Positions 42,066-53,900 of a stretch of DNA of 64,000 bases are shown here, in pieces. The position numbers and the translations under genes are program-made. The notes under the pieces are model-generated. The model ran no database searches and was not told where the DNA came from. It saw only the letters and a list, made by a program, of their open reading frames with translations. The DNA comes from Bacteroidota bacterium (GTDB lineage: Bacteria > Bacteroidota > Bacteroidia > M30B66), in NCBI GenBank assembly GCA_027483445.1, contig JAIXUS010000015.1:22030-86029 (forward strand), written 5' to 3'. Numbering within the stretch: the stretch's first letter is position 1; each line of letters begins with the position of its first letter.

Positions 42066-42899
42066 ATGGATAAACCTACATTGCGTGTAGCGATTTTGGA
42101 TTTGTATGATGGGGCAACCAATCAGGGAATGCGCTGCATCAGGGAGTTGCTGCACGACTTTGCCGCAAACCACCAGGTGAATATCGAGGCCCGGGAGTTT
42201 GATGTACGCGGAAAGGAAGAAGTGGCCGACCTGAGTTACGACGTGTATATTTCGACCGGTGGTCCTGGAAGTCCTATCGACAGTGAAGGCTCAGTTTGGG
42301 AGCAGCGGTATTTTGCTTTAATGGATGACATTAGAGCGCACAATGCGGCGCATGCAGAACACAGTAAATTTGTGTTTCTCATCTGTCATTCCTTCCAGAT
42401 TTATTGCCGTTACTACGGTTTAGGCAAGGTAAGCAAGCGTAAATCGACTTCTTTCGGGGTGATGCCTGTGCACCGCACTTCGGCCGGCATTACTGAACCT
42501 TATTTCAGGGGCTTGGATGACCCTCTCTGGGCTGTTGATTCGCGCGACTGGCAGGTAACGCAGCCCGATATGAAGAAGATTCGCGCTATGGGCGGAGAGG
42601 TGTTGTGTGTGGAAAAATACCGACCGCACGTACGTTTGGAGCGCTGTGTTATGGCTATGCGCTTTGATGCCGCCATATTCGGGACTCAGTTTCACCCGGA
42701 GGCCGACGCTACCGGTATGTCGTATTACCTTCAAACAGAAGAGAAGAAAGCTCAGGTAATTGAGCAGCACGGCGAAGAGAAATACAATTCGATGTTGGAT
42801 CACCTCAACGATGCCGACAAGATAGTGCTGACCCATAATTCCATTATTCCCAATTTTTTGGAGCATGCCCTAGAGCAACTTCAATCAGTAAGCCTTTAA
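42066..42899 (+). CDS. Class I glutamine amidotransferase-like protein
   Basis: A 277-residue protein. The triad of the class I (GATase1) fold is present: Cys108 in FLICHSFQIYCRYY, His210 and Glu212 in FGTQFHPEADATG, with the oxyanion strand VYISTGGPGSPID near residue 61. Stand-alone members can deliver ammonia from glutamine to a partner or hydrolyse gamma-glutamyl bonds (as in GGH-like enzymes). Here it lies between the GCS2 ligase (38 bp) and the second ATP-grasp-like gene (5 bp), so it probably either supplies ammonia to a ligase or trims a gamma-glutamyl product. Confidence 0.86.
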   Translation: MDKPTLRVAILDLYDGATNQGMRCIRELLHDFAANHQVNIEAREFDVRGKEEVADLSYDVYISTGGPGSPIDSEGSVWEQRYFALMDDIRAHNAAHAEHSKFVFLICHSFQIYCRYYGLGKVSKRKSTSFGVMPVHRTSAGITEPYFRGLDDPLWAVDSRDWQVTQPDMKKIRAMGGEVLCVEKYRPHVRLERCVMAMRFDAAIFGTQFHPEADATGMSYYLQTEEKKAQVIEQHGEEKYNSMLDHLNDADKIVLTHNSIIPNFLEHALEQLQSVSL

Positions 42900-42904
42900 C
42901 GATT

Positions 42905-44104
42905 ATGGAGCCCGAAATCCGACAGCAGTTTAATGCCCAATTCTCCGAAGAGAAGTACCGGGCATTTTTAGCCGACCTCGAACAGAGAACCGCCACGAGT
43001 ATTGCCTTTCGGGTAGCGGAAACGCCCATTTTTTTCGACAAGCATCAACGTGAGCTTCTTCGTCAGGCTGGCGAGAGTGTAATCGAAACGCTGCTTCGAA
43101 GCGATTTGAAGGCCGTCACCGATCGGGCGATTCCTGCCCATTTAGTGGTGCCCAATGAAGATGAGCACACCCTGTTTTTGGCCTTGGATTTTGCGGTTTG
43201 TCAGGATGAAAACGGAGAATTTCTGCCTCAGCTAATTGAGCTCCAGGGTTTTCCTTCGCTTTTTGCTTACGAGTCGGTTTTACAGGAGGTATATCGCGAA
43301 CATTATGCGATACCGCCGCAGTATTCCATTTTTCCGGATGATTTAGACAAGGAATCGTATGTAGCTCGCTTGAAAGGTGCATTGTTGGATCAGGTACCAG
43401 CGGAGAATACCATTTTATTGGAAATTGAGCCTGAAAAGCAGGGAACAGCGGTCGATTTCAATGTAACAGAAATGCTCACCGGTATTCGTGCGGTGTGTAT
43501 TTCAAAAATTATTCGGGAAGGGCGCAATTTGTTCTACATGCGCGATGGGCAGAAAACGCCGGTATTTCGCATTTATAACCGGGTGATATTTGATGAATTT
43601 ACCCAGCGAACCGATTTAAACTGCCAATTTAATTTAACCGAAGATGTTGATGTGGAGTGGGCGGGGCATCCCAATTGGTTTTTCCGCATCAGTAAATTTT
43701 TGATGCCTTTTTTAGAGAGTCGCTTTGTACCGGAGAGTCGCTTTTTAAGTGATATTGATGAAATTCCATCCGATCTCGAGAATTATGTGCTAAAACCCTT
43801 ATTTTCATTTTCCGGTACAGGCGTAATTTTCCATGTGAAGCCATCGGACATTGAGGCTATTTCGCCAGAGGAGCGAAAGAATTTCCTTTTGCAGCGCAAG
43901 GTTCAATATGTACCATTTATTCCGGCACCCGATGGTTTGGTGAAAGCGGAAATTCGACTTTTGTATTTCTGGGAACCCGGCAACGACCGTCCGGAGTGGG
44001 TTGCCAATCTAAGCCGTTTGAGTCGCGGCGAAATGATTGGTGTAAAGTTCAATAAAGACAAAACCTGGGTTGGCGGGAGTGTTTCGTTTTTTGAGCGAAA
44101 TTAA
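42905..44104 (+). CDS. Second ATP-grasp-like protein (glutathionylspermidine-synthase/permuted ATP-grasp type)
   Basis: A 399-residue protein starting 5 bp after the amidotransferase. The N-terminal half is helical (about 1-95) followed by LFLALDFAVCQDENGEFLPQ and LIELQGFPSLFAY. The C-terminal half carries a probable ATP-grasp nucleotide site: NYVLKPLFSFSGTGVIFHV (about 296-314, Lys then Gly/Ser loop), QYVPFIPAP, and AEIRLLYFWEPG (about 350). The layout resembles the circularly permuted ATP-grasp group near glutathionylspermidine synthase, although similarity is low and I call it from motifs and context. It would form a further amide bond in the pathway of the cluster. Confidence 0.62.
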   Translation: MEPEIRQQFNAQFSEEKYRAFLADLEQRTATSIAFRVAETPIFFDKHQRELLRQAGESVIETLLRSDLKAVTDRAIPAHLVVPNEDEHTLFLALDFAVCQDENGEFLPQLIELQGFPSLFAYESVLQEVYREHYAIPPQYSIFPDDLDKESYVARLKGALLDQVPAENTILLEIEPEKQGTAVDFNVTEMLTGIRAVCISKIIREGRNLFYMRDGQKTPVFRIYNRVIFDEFTQRTDLNCQFNLTEDVDVEWAGHPNWFFRISKFLMPFLESRFVPESRFLSDIDEIPSDLENYVLKPLFSFSGTGVIFHVKPSDIEAISPEERKNFLLQRKVQYVPFIPAPDGLVKAEIRLLYFWEPGNDRPEWVANLSRLSRGEMIGVKFNKDKTWVGGSVSFFERN

Positions 44105-44920
44105 TTCCCATGTGCAAGAAGAAAAATTATTTTAATATCTGAATTAATTTATTTCAGCCTTAATTTAGATGATAGATCTCTGGCTTATAAAATTTTCAGA
44201 TTTTCAGATTTTCAAATTCCACCTGTAAGGGAATCGCAAAGCTATCTTTGATAACCCCGAAGTTACATGGCTTATTCGCCTTCTGGGTTAGTTCAGATAA
44301 ATTCATCAAGCATTTTTCCGTAGGCTTCATTGATTGGATGAAATTTACTTTTACATGCGTAAACAAGTTTATAATTTCTGAGAATATTCAGCTTACGGGC
44401 CATTTATTTCGGGCTTTTCGGAGGAACACTTGTTCATCTGATTTCTGGAAAATAGTGAATGTAAATATGTATATTGTTTATTAACAGTGACTTAGATTGT
44501 TTAAAAGGGTTGTAGGCTGCTTTGGCTTGACCTTAAACTACATTCAGTATTAAATAATCATTACATTTGAGGTTGCCGTATTTGCGCCCCTTCTAAAAAA
44601 CGAGAGTGTCGCAAATACACTAAAATGTGTTTAGCGTATGTGTGAAATTTTATGTGCTTTTAACGAATTCCGAATCAATGGGTTTCACAATATTCCCAAG
44701 AGGCTGATTGTCGCTGTTAAAAAAAATGTTTCAGCAAATCAAAACGCTATTCGTGTTGGTGATACACCATTAGGTTTTGCTTTAAACCGAAGGCAATACA
44801 GCGGTCGTGCAACACTTTTTCATTGATTAGGTTGTTCCACATACAATGATTCAGTCCTGGAATTTATCACAAACACAAAAAGTCATCCGCGGAAGCGCTA
44901 CCACCCAACAACAACTGATT
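44105..44920. other. Intergenic region upstream of the giant gene
   Basis: About 800 bp with no supported gene. It is AT-rich with short direct repeats (a TTTCAGA/TTTTCAG run near 44190-44215) and contains a candidate -7 element TACATTTG (44562-44569) for the giant gene. Small ORFs here (44248-44484, 44638-44826) have no recognisable features and are not called. Confidence 0.55.
44562..44569 (+). promoter_or_regulatory. Candidate -7 promoter element (TACATTTG) of the giant gene
   Basis: Exact TAnnTTTG match about 350 bp upstream of the giant gene start, which would leave a long leader. Another TATTTG lies at 44579-44584. The assignment is tentative. Confidence 0.3.
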
Positions 44921-47900
44921 ATGAGAAACCAATATACTACCTCCACTCTTCCTTTTAATTCCTCGGCCATTTGGTTGAGCTTGCTTTTGGGATTTTTCGG
45001 ATTGTGTTCAACCGGGAGCCTACAGGCTCAATGGAATACGCCCACACTTAACGGTGCTATAGGAGCCGGAGAGTATGGCACCCATACCGACGGACAAAAC
45101 CAGCAAGCCCAGGGTACGCAAGTGTGGTACATGACCTGGGACAATAACAATTTATATGTAGGCATTACCAATACCAATAGGGCAGAAGCGGCGGTGTTGT
45201 ATTTCGATGTGAACTTACTAGCGCCTATCAACGGCGGAACGAATGCCAACGGTACGCAGGTAGGTTTCAACTACGACAATACTAGTTTTGCCAATTTGCC
45301 CTTTCGGGCGGATGTCGTTTTGTATGTCAAAGACAGTTATCGTGAACTTCGTTCGGCCGATGGCGCCAATGGTTGGGGAGCTCCATCTGCTGGATTTGGG
45401 GCTTATGCCGACAATGGCAGCAACCTGCGCGAGTTTTCTATACCCTGGACAGCCTTCCCGGGAGGTGTTCGTCCCGCCCAGTTTGCCTGGTTTGGCTACG
45501 TGACCACCGCTGCGGGTAGCGCCTTTACTACGATGCCTACAGCCAATCCAACCGGAGCTGTAGGTTTAGGTGCCCGTTGGAGCCGGTATTTTAAGGTTGA
45601 CAACACCGGCAACGGAACTTCAATTCGTCCGTTCAACCGCGACTGTTATGTGTTTAACTCTACCACCGACATTACAGGTTTTGGAGCGCTCACCGTATGG
45701 GATTTTACGATGTCATCTGCGGGTCGAACTGTATCGCGTGGAGCCGGACTAGGCGGCGCATGGGTAATTAACGGAACACTTTTGGCCGATGCCGGTACTG
45801 TGGGTATGGGTTTAACAGGGACCTTTAGCCCTACGACCATTGCCAACCTCACCATCAACAGTGGGGCAGCATTTAATATGGATGCCACCACACAAGCTGT
45901 GGTGGTTACGGGCAACTTTTTCACCAGTGGAATCATGAACTTATCGACTGCCATTGGAGGAGATTTACGTGTTGGAGGGAATTTCACCCATTCAACGGGT
46001 GGGAACATCAATGCCACAGGCGCTCAGGCCCGTGAAGTTCAGTTAAATGGTACGGCTGCTCAAACAGTTACGGCTTTGGCCACAGGAACCAATGTGGCCT
46101 TTTTCAGGGTCACGAATACCAATGCTTCGGGCGCTACCCTTGCTTCGGGCACATTGCGTGCAGCTTCACAGTTCGACCTGAATGCCAACGCCCGTTTCAA
46201 CGTTTCAGCCGGGGAAATCTTTGAATTCCAGGGAACAAATACCTCCACTTTGGCCGCAGGGTCTATTATGACGGTAAACGGAACCTTCACCCGCACGTCA
46301 ACCGGTACGGGTACCATAACGTCCACCGGTTCGATGGTTTTTGGAGCCGGCGCTGTTTACAATCACCAATGCAACGGGGCAAACGTTCCAACAGCTACCT
46401 GGAATGCCACTTCTACCTGCAATATCACCGGAATTACCACCACCAATCCAACCGGCCTTAGCGGAGCATTTGGCAATTTCACCTGGAACAATGCCGGACA
46501 AACATCCGCCACCGGCGCAATAAGCGCAGCAATGACGGTGAACGGTAACCTCTCAGTCCTGGCCGGAACCCTTTTGTTGCCCACCTTTGGCATTACCGGT
46601 AACGCCGCCGGAACCTGTACGGTTGCCAATGGCGCTACCCTTCAGATTGGAAATGGGGCTACTGCGATCTCCTTTCCTACCTTGTTTACACCGGCCAATA
46701 TCAGTTTGGGCGCTAGCAGTACCGTGATTTACGGCTCTACCATTGCGCAAACGGTATTGGGGGGCATCAGTTACGGAAACCTTACTGCACAAGGAGCTTC
46801 TGTAAAAACGGCCAGCGGCTTAATCACCGTAAATGGCAACCTGAACGTGAATGCGGGTACGCTGGCCGATGGCGGTTTTCAGATAAGCGGTAATGTCGCC
46901 GGATTGTGTCAGGTGGCTGCCGGCGCTACCCTTACGTTGGGAAGCACCACAGTAGCCACAGCCTTCCCTACCAATTTTACCGCACCCAATATCACCCTCA
47001 ACCTCACCAGTACAGTAATCTATAATTCCAACCTCGCCCAAACCATCTCCAATCTGCCTACCTATGGAAATTTAAGCACGGTGGCCACCGCAGGTGTAAC
47101 CAAAACGCTGGCCGGAAATACCACCGTGGCGGGAAATTTTTCCAATGGGGCGAACAATACCACCAATTTCAATGGCTTTGTACTTACCCTGAGCGGAACA
47201 TGGACCAATAGCGGTACGGTGACCATCAATGCGGCCAATTCGGGCGTGAATCTGGTTGGGGCCACTCCAATTACCTTTACCATTGGCACCTATACCGGCA
47301 CCTTGGTGAGCAATTTTACATCAGCCAAAAATGCCGGAGTGGCCGTCACTTTAGGTGCAGTCATCACCATCAACAACCTCACTGTGAGCTCAGGAACGCT
47401 CAGCGACGGTAGTTTTCAGATTACAGGTCAGGCCGCCGGTTTACTCAGTGTAGCCAATGGCGCCACCTTTCAGATCGGTTCGGCCGCCACCGGTACTGCC
47501 TTTCCTTCGAATTACGTAACCGCCAATGTGAGTCTCGCTACAGGCAGCACTGTGGTGTATGGAGCCACATCGGCTCAGGTGGTTTCGGTGGTGCCTTCGG
47601 CTTATCACAACCTTACCGTGCAGGGATCTGGCAATAAATCGGCCCTGGGTAGCTTAACCATCAATGGGAATTTGGCCATCACCAATGCCACGCTCAACGA
47701 CAATGGGTTTCAGATAAACGGGAATGCTACCGGAACCTTAACCATGAGTGCCAGTGCCAATAGCATCCTCCAACTGGGAAATACCACCGTGGCTACTGTG
47801 TTCCCTACTGGATTTACCGCTACAAACATCAGCATTGGCAGTGGGGCCATCGTTCGATACAACTCCAACCTGAACCAAAACGTTTCGAATCTTCCTACTT

Positions 47901-50900
47901 ACTCAGTGTTGCAATTGCAAAGTGCAGGTGGCACACCGGTAAAGACATTGCTTGGAAACACCAACGTGGTGGGGCCAACAGGAATGATTACCGTTGGAAC
48001 CGGAAATACCTTTAATCTGGGTGGGTTCATCCTAAACCTTACCGGAACAGTAGGCGGTGTGAGTCCCATTACAAACACCGGAACCATCTCTGCCAATACC
48101 GACGGGGGCTCCACAATCATCCTGGCCGGAACGAACAGCATGAACATAGCTCCGGGAACCATTGCTCCGGCAGCGCGCTTCAACCTGCAAGCCAATACTA
48201 CCGGGGGCGTAACGCAGGGTGTGAGTTTCAATGTGTTCAACTTTTCTATTGGCTCTTCTGTCACATACACACTTCAGGCTTCTGCGGTGTTGGGCATAGC
48301 CGGAACGTATGGCAACAGCGGGACACTCTCGGCGGCCAATTCTGGTTCGGCCTTGTTGTTTAATGGCTCCACACCTCAGACCTTCCTGCCCGGTACGCTT
48401 ACCGGTGGGCAAATTGGGGCCGGCACAGCCGGAGGATTGCGAATCGATAACCCTTCGGGAGTAACCCTTTCAGCTGCTTTGAACGTGGCTACGCTTACAC
48501 TCACGAACGGTAACCTAAACACAACAGGTACCAATGTGCTTACCGTTATCGGAACCACTGTTGCAAGTGTTTCGGGAGGAAGTGCCACCTCTTATGTAAA
48601 TGGCCCTTTGCGCATTACTTTGCCCACCAGTTTGTCGGCAGCTGCTACCTATCGCTGGCCTGTGGGTAAGTCGGCCTTTAACATGTTCGAGCTCATTAAC
48701 CCTACCACGAACGCTAGTCCTTCGGCGGTTATTCAGGTTGAGGTGTTTGATGCCTCTACCGGTGGTGCCGGAGGTGCCGGATTTACCTCGCTCAATACCG
48801 ACAATTATTGGAGAGCCGAAGCGGTAAGCAATCCGGCTTCGTTGACTTCGGCTGGTCTCGTGCGCCTTACAGAGGGTGGGTTAACAGCCGGCGATGCCAT
48901 TGGAAACGCTTCGACGCTCGGTGGAACGTACAACTTTTTAGGTGGAACAGGAATCAGCACCACGATTACTTCTGCGGTAAATGCACCCGTATCGCTTGGC
49001 TTCTTTGTGATTGGTGCTACTGCTCCTTTGTGCGGTGTGTATACGGTAGGTAGTGGAGTGGGGGATGACTTCCCGTTGTTGACCAATGCCTTTGCGGCCC
49101 TCAATTCACTGTCGATCACCTGCAATGTGGTGTTTGAACTCACCTCGAACTACAACGGTGCCGGAACTGAGTCGTTCCCGCTTTCGCTCAATACCTTGAA
49201 TTATGTAGGAGGAAGCTGGACTACCACCATTCGTCCAGCCGCTGGCGTAACCGCACGGGTAAGCTCGGGCGACCCCGGAAGCGGAGGCAACCTCATTACA
49301 CTGAATGGCGCTGTGCGCGTAACCTTTGACGGCCGACCGGGAGGTACAGGTTCAGCCCGCGAGTGGACCATCCGCAATACCCGCACAACCACACCCATCG
49401 GTGGAACGGTGGTATTCCAAAATGAAGCCTCGAACAACACCCTTCGCAACCTGATTTTGGAAGGAGGCTCCAGCACCACCACGAACGGCGTAGTGGCCAT
49501 TCTTTCAACTACCGGAACCAGCGGAAACGACTTCATTACCATTCAAGACAATATCATCCGCAGCCTTGGAACCACACGACCCTCCAATGCTTTTTATTCT
49601 TTGGGGAATGGTATAGCTGGTCGCGAAAACAACGACATTACAATCGCCGGAAACCAGATTAGCGACTTTACAAGTTCCGGAATCACGGCCGGATCTACCG
49701 GAATTGGTGCGAATTGGAGCATAACAGGAAACAGCTTTTTTTGCACATATGCTGCAAACACCCAGCAAACGGCGGTTGTGTTGAATACCCCCACTTTTGG
49801 TAATCACTTAATTGATGGCAATTTTGTAGGTGGAACAGCAGCCAATTGTGGAGGAACCGCCTGGACCAATTCAAACGGCGGAGTGATGGGAATTCAATTG
49901 AACAACGGTACCACAGTTTCAACGATCTCAAACAATACCGTACAGAACTTTAATCTGACCTCCATTTCATCCACCAACTTCTGGATTAACCTAGCCCAGG
50001 GGAATATTACTGCCACCGGAAACACGGTTGGCCATCCCACCACAGCCGGAAGTATTACGAGTAACGAACAAACTGTTATAGGAATTCGCATCGCTTCTTC
50101 GGGAACGACCACTGTTGAAAATAATATCGTTGCTAACATTACCAGCACAAATACCACTACGTCAGCCACATTTTTCGGGATTAATTCAAGTATTGCCGGA
50201 AATCACACCATTGAAAACAACCAGATTTACAATCTGAGTTCTGTGAGCACCAATACAGCCAATCCGCGTATTGTAGGTATTGGTCCTGGAGCTACAGCTT
50301 CATCTTTCCAGTCGATTACCCGAAACCTGATTTACAATCTCAGCTCATCGGCCAATGCCGCAGTTTCACTGATTGGAATTCAGTATTCAGGTATGAACAA
50401 CCCGGTTACCAGCACAATCACACGCAACTTTATTCACAGCCTGAATTTAACCGGTGGAAACGTGGGCGCTTCGGCCATTGGCATCCAGGTGAATGCCGGG
50501 GCCTCTACCATTGCCAACAATGTGGTACGCTTGGGGCTCACCCTTGCCGGGGCCAGCATGAACAATACCAATGGGTGCATCCTCAGTGGGATTGAGCAAA
50601 CCCATACCCTCGCTGGTAATCTCTACTACCACAATACAGTGCTTATCGACGGTAATGCAACCAGCACAGCCAATACTTTCGCCTTCCGCCGAACCGTGGC
50701 GACTACCAACCTGATAAGCCTTCGAAACAATATTCTGGTAAACACTCGTGTAAATGGTGGTGCTGGCCGGAACTATGTATTGTCGTTCAATACCAACACA
50801 GGCATCAACTCCGACAACAATTTACTGTGGACCAACAATGCCACCGGAGCTGCAGTGGGTTCAATCAACAATGGCGTTACACCACTCGCTACCTACCAGG

Positions 50901-53900
50901 CCTATCGGGTTTCAACCCTTGGTCAGGAAGTAAATACCGGTTTTGGGAACCCTAATTTTGTGAGTCCGGCCGCCAACCTCACTCTGAGTCCAGGCAATGC
51001 GGCAAGCCTGAACGTAAATTCACCTACGCCTGCCGAAGCTACGGGCGATGTAACGGTGATTGCCTCCGTTCCGAACGATTACACCGGGGCGGCTCGGGCC
51101 GGCTTTTCTCCTGCAGACCTGGGCGCTTTTGCCAACAATCACACGCCAATCGATGTGGTTACTCCATCGATTGTGTACACTCCCCTCGTAAATACCTTCT
51201 CCACAGCGAACTATCCGCTCATCAGCGTAAGCATCACCGACGCAGGATCGGGTGTGCCTACTTCGGGCGGCAATGTGCCTCGCATTTGGTATCGCCGCTC
51301 AGGTCCCACAGCCGGAACCTGGGTGAGTACCCCGGGCGTTTGGAATGGATCTACCTGGGATTTTGAAATCGACTACAGCCTTGGTGGAAACTCGGTAGTA
51401 CCAAACGTGAGCACCATTTATCAGTATTATGTGGTGGCGCAGGACAATGCCGGCAATGTTTGGTACAACGATGTGGAAGCCACTGCGCCCATTCACAGCA
51501 ATGTAAACACGCAAATTACCGCTCCCACCACACCACGCACTTACCAGGTATTGCCTCAGTTTAGCGGAACGGTGACCGTAGGAACTGGCGGGAACTTTAC
51601 CAGCTTTACCCGCGCCGATGGATTCTTTGCGGCCATGAACAGCGGCCAAATGGTGGGTAATCTCACTGTGAATGTCATCAGCAACATCAATATTGAAGAC
51701 GGAGCGGTGGCCTTGAACCAATGGGTGGAAAGTCCGGCCAGCAGCAACTACACCCTCACCATTCAAAGCAATGGGCCGGCTCGTATTGTTGAAGGAAGCT
51801 ACAATGGTGCAGCGTTCAACACCAACGGACTATTCCGTTTCAACGGAGCCGACCGGGTGAAAATCAACGGAGGGACCGGCACGCAGCGTTTGCTGACTTT
51901 CCGCAATAACCAAACCCTTACGACTACCTTTAGTGCGGCAGTTTCGTTGTTTAACGATGCGGATGACATGCGCATCAACAACTGTAATTTGCAAGCCACC
52001 ACCGGAAGCGGCTCGAACAATGGGGTGGTGTATATTGGAGGTGTGGGAACGGCCGGTAACGACCGCGATTCGTTGATTAGCAACACGATCAGTGATATTG
52101 GAAATGGAACCAACTTCCCCAATGCCGCTATTGTATCTGCTGGTATTTCAAGCTCTTTGAATACCAATCTGTTGATTGATGGCAACAACATCGCCAATGT
52201 GTACACCAATGGTGGAGTTCATTACGGAGTTAGAATTGAAACCTTTAACTCCGTGGTTTCCATCACCAACAACAGCTTTTATCAAACAGCTACCCGTAAT
52301 CCCACGCTCTCCGGTACTGAAGCTTACTACATCTTCACGAATACCAATTCGGGGGTGGTGACCATCACGGGTAATCAAATTGGTGGAAATGCACCGGCAC
52401 TTTCGGGACTGATGCAGTATTCTCCGGCTCCTACAGCACCCGCTAATTTTCGGTTTGTTGGTATTTGGCAAAATACAGCCATCGCTGCAGGCAATACCAT
52501 TACAGGCAATACCATAAATAGAATTGTAATGCAAACCGCTAGTGGGGCTAATACCAACTATGGTGCATTTTCGGGCATTTATATATTGGGTGGAAACGCC
52601 ACAATCGACAACAATCAAATTGGTAGCAATACTGTAGATGCCCTGACAGCTTCAACCTTAAATCTAGGATCGAACTCAAATGGAGCTGCGTTTTTCGGCA
52701 TCCGAAACATTGGATCAGGCACACTACAAGTGACCAACAACAACATTGGTGGGATCTTGGTTTCGAACGCCACGTCTTCGGGCGTTAATACCGGAGCTAT
52801 ACTCATGGGAATTAGCACTACTGCCGGTTCTTCAAATATCACCGGCAATCTGATTGGTAGCGCTACGCAAGCCAATAACTTCGCCATTTCAGGGTTGAAT
52901 GCTACCACTAATCCCGTAACCTTGTATGGCATTCAGGCAACAACTGCGGCGGGTACGGTGGTGACGATTAACAACAACACGGTGCGCAATTTGGTGCACG
53001 GTGGGCTTACCTCAAATGGGGTAACGTTTGGAATTTTAGCTACTTCGGGTGCGCAATACACCATCAACAACAATACTGTTGCTAACATTCGCTCTGCGGG
53101 AACCCAATCGACAACAGGAACGGGTGCGGTGATGGGGGGAATTGGTTTGGTGACGGCTAACACCCAAGCGCTTTCGGTAAGTGGAAACACCATTTTCGAC
53201 TTGAATTCCAACGGCTCCAGTTCTTCGGGTGCTGTGATTGGTATTGTTTACAACGGTGGCACCAGTGCGTCAAACAGCATCAACGGTAACATTATTCATA
53301 GCTTTAACCACCTTGCTCCCGGAAGTGCAGCCCAGCAAATCGGTATCGAGCTCCCAGCCGGAGCCGGTGTGGCCACAGTGAGTAACAACATGATTCGCTT
53401 GGGTCGCAATGCAGCCGGGGCAAACGTGAACGTTAACCTAACGATGACCGGTATGCTCGATGCTTCTACCAGCGCCCATAACATCTGGCATAATACAGTA
53501 TTGGTGGATGGCACTGCTCCCATTGTGGGAAGCCCGGCCAGCACCTTCGCATATCGACGAATTGTAACTTCCGGAGCTGATAATGTGCGCAACAACATCT
53601 TCGCCAATAACCGCACTGGAGGTGCCACCGGTTCCATTCACCTGGCCTGGAGTACCAACACTACTGGCGGTTTTACGGCCACCTCGCTCGATAACAACCT
53701 GTTCTTCTCGGCCGGAAATACCGAATTCAGCATCAACAACGGAAGCACCAACTTGAGTGGAGTTCCCTCGGCGGCTTTACGTATGCAAGCCATGAGGGCT
53801 CAGGCACCTGTTGGTAATAACCTCCGTTCGGGAATTGCCTCACTGGCCCTGATCAACTTCATCAATTCGAGCGGTGATGCGGCTTCTGTAAACCTGCGAC

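Noticed and set aside
44248..44826. Small ORFs in the region upstream of the giant gene.
   Set aside because: They show no conserved motif, signal or promoter that would set them apart from chance in AT-rich DNA.
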